A stretch of DNA of 7,308 nt from an uncultured Clostridia bacterium. Its GTDB lineage: Bacteria > Bacillota > Clostridia > TANB77 > CAG-508. Positions 6,148 to 7,308 of the stretch are shown here, one piece after another. Location: assembly GCA_934162615.1 (NCBI GenBank), contig CAKPJK010000049.1, positions 1 to 7,308 of the forward strand, given 5' to 3'. Under the pieces are notes generated by a model. That model ran no database searches, had not been told where the DNA came from, and worked only from the letters and a program-made list of their open reading frames with translations. The first letter of the stretch is position 1. Each line of letters begins with the position of its first letter. A program made the position numbers and the translations under genes.

Positions 6148-6233
6148 AGAAGACGGAACAAAACTAAACACAAGTGAACAACTAAGCAAAACAAATTATG
6201 TAGGTAAAATATTGCCTGCATTTTTATTTTTAT
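6148..6233 (+). ncRNA. Candidate small RNA or attenuated leader between hemolysin III gene and der
   Basis: The stretch between a good sigma-A promoter and a terminator would give a transcript of about 75-85 bases. It is A-rich and unstructured except for the terminal hairpin. It could be a small RNA, a leader of der with termination control, or a fragment of a lost gene. I do not recognise a known RNA family. Confidence 0.3.
6199..6233 (+). terminator. Intrinsic terminator
   Basis: TGTAGGTAA (6199-6207) pairs with TTGCCTGCA (6212-6220), nine pairs including two G-T, around an AATA loop. The T-rich run TTTTTATTTTTATT follows. It would end transcripts from the amylase-hemolysin III unit and from the promoter at 6113-6141. 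Confidence 0.65.
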
Positions 6234-6244
6234 TGGTCAATTCC

Positions 6245-6273
6245 TTGCAATTTCAAATGTGATATAGTAAAAT
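6245..6273 (+). promoter_or_regulatory. Sigma-A promoter of der
   Basis: TTGCAA (6245-6250) and TAAAAT (6268-6273) are 17 bases apart, giving a start near 6280 and a leader of about 30 bases. An alternative is the extended -10 TGATATAGT (6260-6268), which overlaps it. The -35 box with its next bases, TTGCAATTT, is identical to that of the promoter at 6113. Confidence 0.5.
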
Positions 6274-6310
6274 AAGAATATAAAAAATTATTATACAAAC
6301 GGAGGGAAAA

Positions 6311-7308
6311 ATGGCAAAACCAATAGTAGCAATAATAGGAAAGCCAAATGTAGGAAAATCAACATTTTTTAACTATTTGGCAGGAAGTAGAATATCAATA
6401 GTTCAAGACACACCAGGCGTAACAAGAGACAGAATATATGCAGAAACAAACTGGCGTGGAAGAAAATTCACATTAGTAGATACAGGTGGTATCGAACCAG
6501 AATCAGAAGATATCATATTATCTCAAATGAGAGAACAAGCAAATTTAGCAATATCAATGGCAGATGTAATAATCTTCTTAACAGACATTAGACAAGGTGT
6601 AACAGCAGCTGACAGAGAAATTGCATTAATGCTTAAAAAGTCGGGAAAACCAATTGTTTTAGTATGTAACAAAGCAGACAATTACGAAAAAGATAGACAA
6701 GAAGCTTACGAATTTTATAATTTAGGATTAGGGGACCCATATCCAATATCTGCATCAAATGCTTTGGGAATAGGGGATGTATTAGACGCAATATATGAAC
6801 ATTTTCCAGAAAAAGATGATTCAGAAGATGACGAAGAAATCATCAAAGTTGCTGTAATAGGAAAACCAAATGTTGGAAAATCTTCTTTAATAAATAAAAT
6901 TTTAGGAGAAAAAAGAACAATTGTAAGTAACATTGCAGGAACAACTAGAGATGCAATAGATTCACCATTTGAAAATGAACATGGAAAATATGTTTTGATA
7001 GACACGGCAGGAATTAGAAAAAAAGCAAAAGTAAATGAACAAATAGAAAAATATAGTGTTCAAAGAAGTTTGTTAGCAGTTGAAAGAGCTGATGTATGTT
7101 TAATGATGATTGATGCAAATGATGGTGTAACAGATCAAGATGCAAAAATTGCAGGTGAAGCTCATGAGGCAGGAAAAGGTGTTATAATTGTTGTAAACAA
7201 ATGGGATGAATATGAAAAAACAACAGGAACATTAGAAAAATATAAAAAAGAAGTTTATGAAAAATTATCATATTTATCATATGCACCAATGATTTTTATA
7301 TCTGCAAA
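6311..7308 (+). CDS. der: Ribosome-assembly GTPase Der (EngA), 3' end outside window
   Basis: Der is an essential GTPase with two GTP-binding domains in tandem that acts in maturation of the 50S ribosomal subunit. 332 codons are visible of the usual 435-440. First domain: G1 GKPNVGKS (10-17), G2 TPGVTRD (34-40), G3 DTGG (57-60), G4 NKAD (120-123), G5 SAS (147-149). An acidic linker (about 167-176, EKDDSEDDEE) follows. Second domain: G1 GKPNVGKS (184-191), G2 AGTTRD (209-214), G3 DTAG (231-234), G4 NKWD (296-299) and the G5 SA at the last visible residues. The C-terminal KH-like domain of about 100 residues lies beyond the edge. GGAGG (6301-6305), 5 bases before the ATG, is the strongest ribosome binding site in the window. 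The gene is preceded by a terminator and its own promoter, so it starts a new unit. Confidence 0.97.
   Translation, partial: MAKPIVAIIGKPNVGKSTFFNYLAGSRISIVQDTPGVTRDRIYAETNWRGRKFTLVDTGGIEPESEDIILSQMREQANLAISMADVIIFLTDIRQGVTAADREIALMLKKSGKPIVLVCNKADNYEKDRQEAYEFYNLGLGDPYPISASNALGIGDVLDAIYEHFPEKDDSEDDEEIIKVAVIGKPNVGKSSLINKILGEKRTIVSNIAGTTRDAIDSPFENEHGKYVLIDTAGIRKKAKVNEQIEKYSVQRSLLAVERADVCLMMIDANDGVTDQDAKIAGEAHEAGKGVIIVVNKWDEYEKTTGTLEKYKKEVYEKLSYLSYAPMIFISA

Noticed and set aside
6110..6262. A 50-codon ORF starting one base after the hemolysin III stop (MLQFYVKRTIIKLEDG...).
   Set aside because: No ribosome binding site of its own, the frame runs through a terminator hairpin and its T-run, and the product matches nothing I know. 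The promoter and terminator reading explains the stretch better.

Overview
The window is AT-rich DNA (GC roughly 30% by eye) with strong purine-rich ribosome binding sites (AGGAAG, AAAGGA, GGAGGG), AT-ending codons and a spoIIIAA sporulation gene. This points to a low-GC, probably spore-forming Firmicute of the class Clostridia. I cannot place it to genus.

Layout, left to right. (1) The 3' part of a PF06541-type membrane protein gene, cut by the left edge, followed by a YihY/BrkB-family membrane protein gene, both on +. (2) A 330-base gap between convergent genes, filled by an unusual element of about 350 bp. It has long imperfect terminal inverted repeats (1727-1795 against 2004-2074), several near-perfect internal hairpins and short GC-rich joints. 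(3) A VanW-domain, membrane-anchored protein gene on -. (4) Divergent from it, spoIIIAA, standing alone and with a short C-terminus. (5) A cytoplasmic GH13 alpha-amylase gene with its own extended -10 promoter. (6) A hemolysin III/PAQR-type membrane protein gene. (7) A short intergenic region with a good sigma-A promoter, an intrinsic terminator about 60-90 bases downstream, and a second promoter with the same TTGCAATTT box. (8) The first three quarters of der (engA), a ribosome-assembly GTPase, cut by the right edge.

The genes do not form one pathway. Most are housekeeping or envelope genes with separate transcription signals: SpoIIIAA (forespore engulfment channel ATPase), Der (50S assembly), an intracellular amylase (storage or imported glucans) and four membrane or surface proteins of poorly defined role.

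The least explained parts are the inverted-repeat element at 1727-2074, which also carries or touches the stop codons of both flanking genes; the orphan, C-terminally short spoIIIAA behind a sigma-E-like promoter; and the promoter-terminator pair after the hemolysin III gene, which could make a small RNA.
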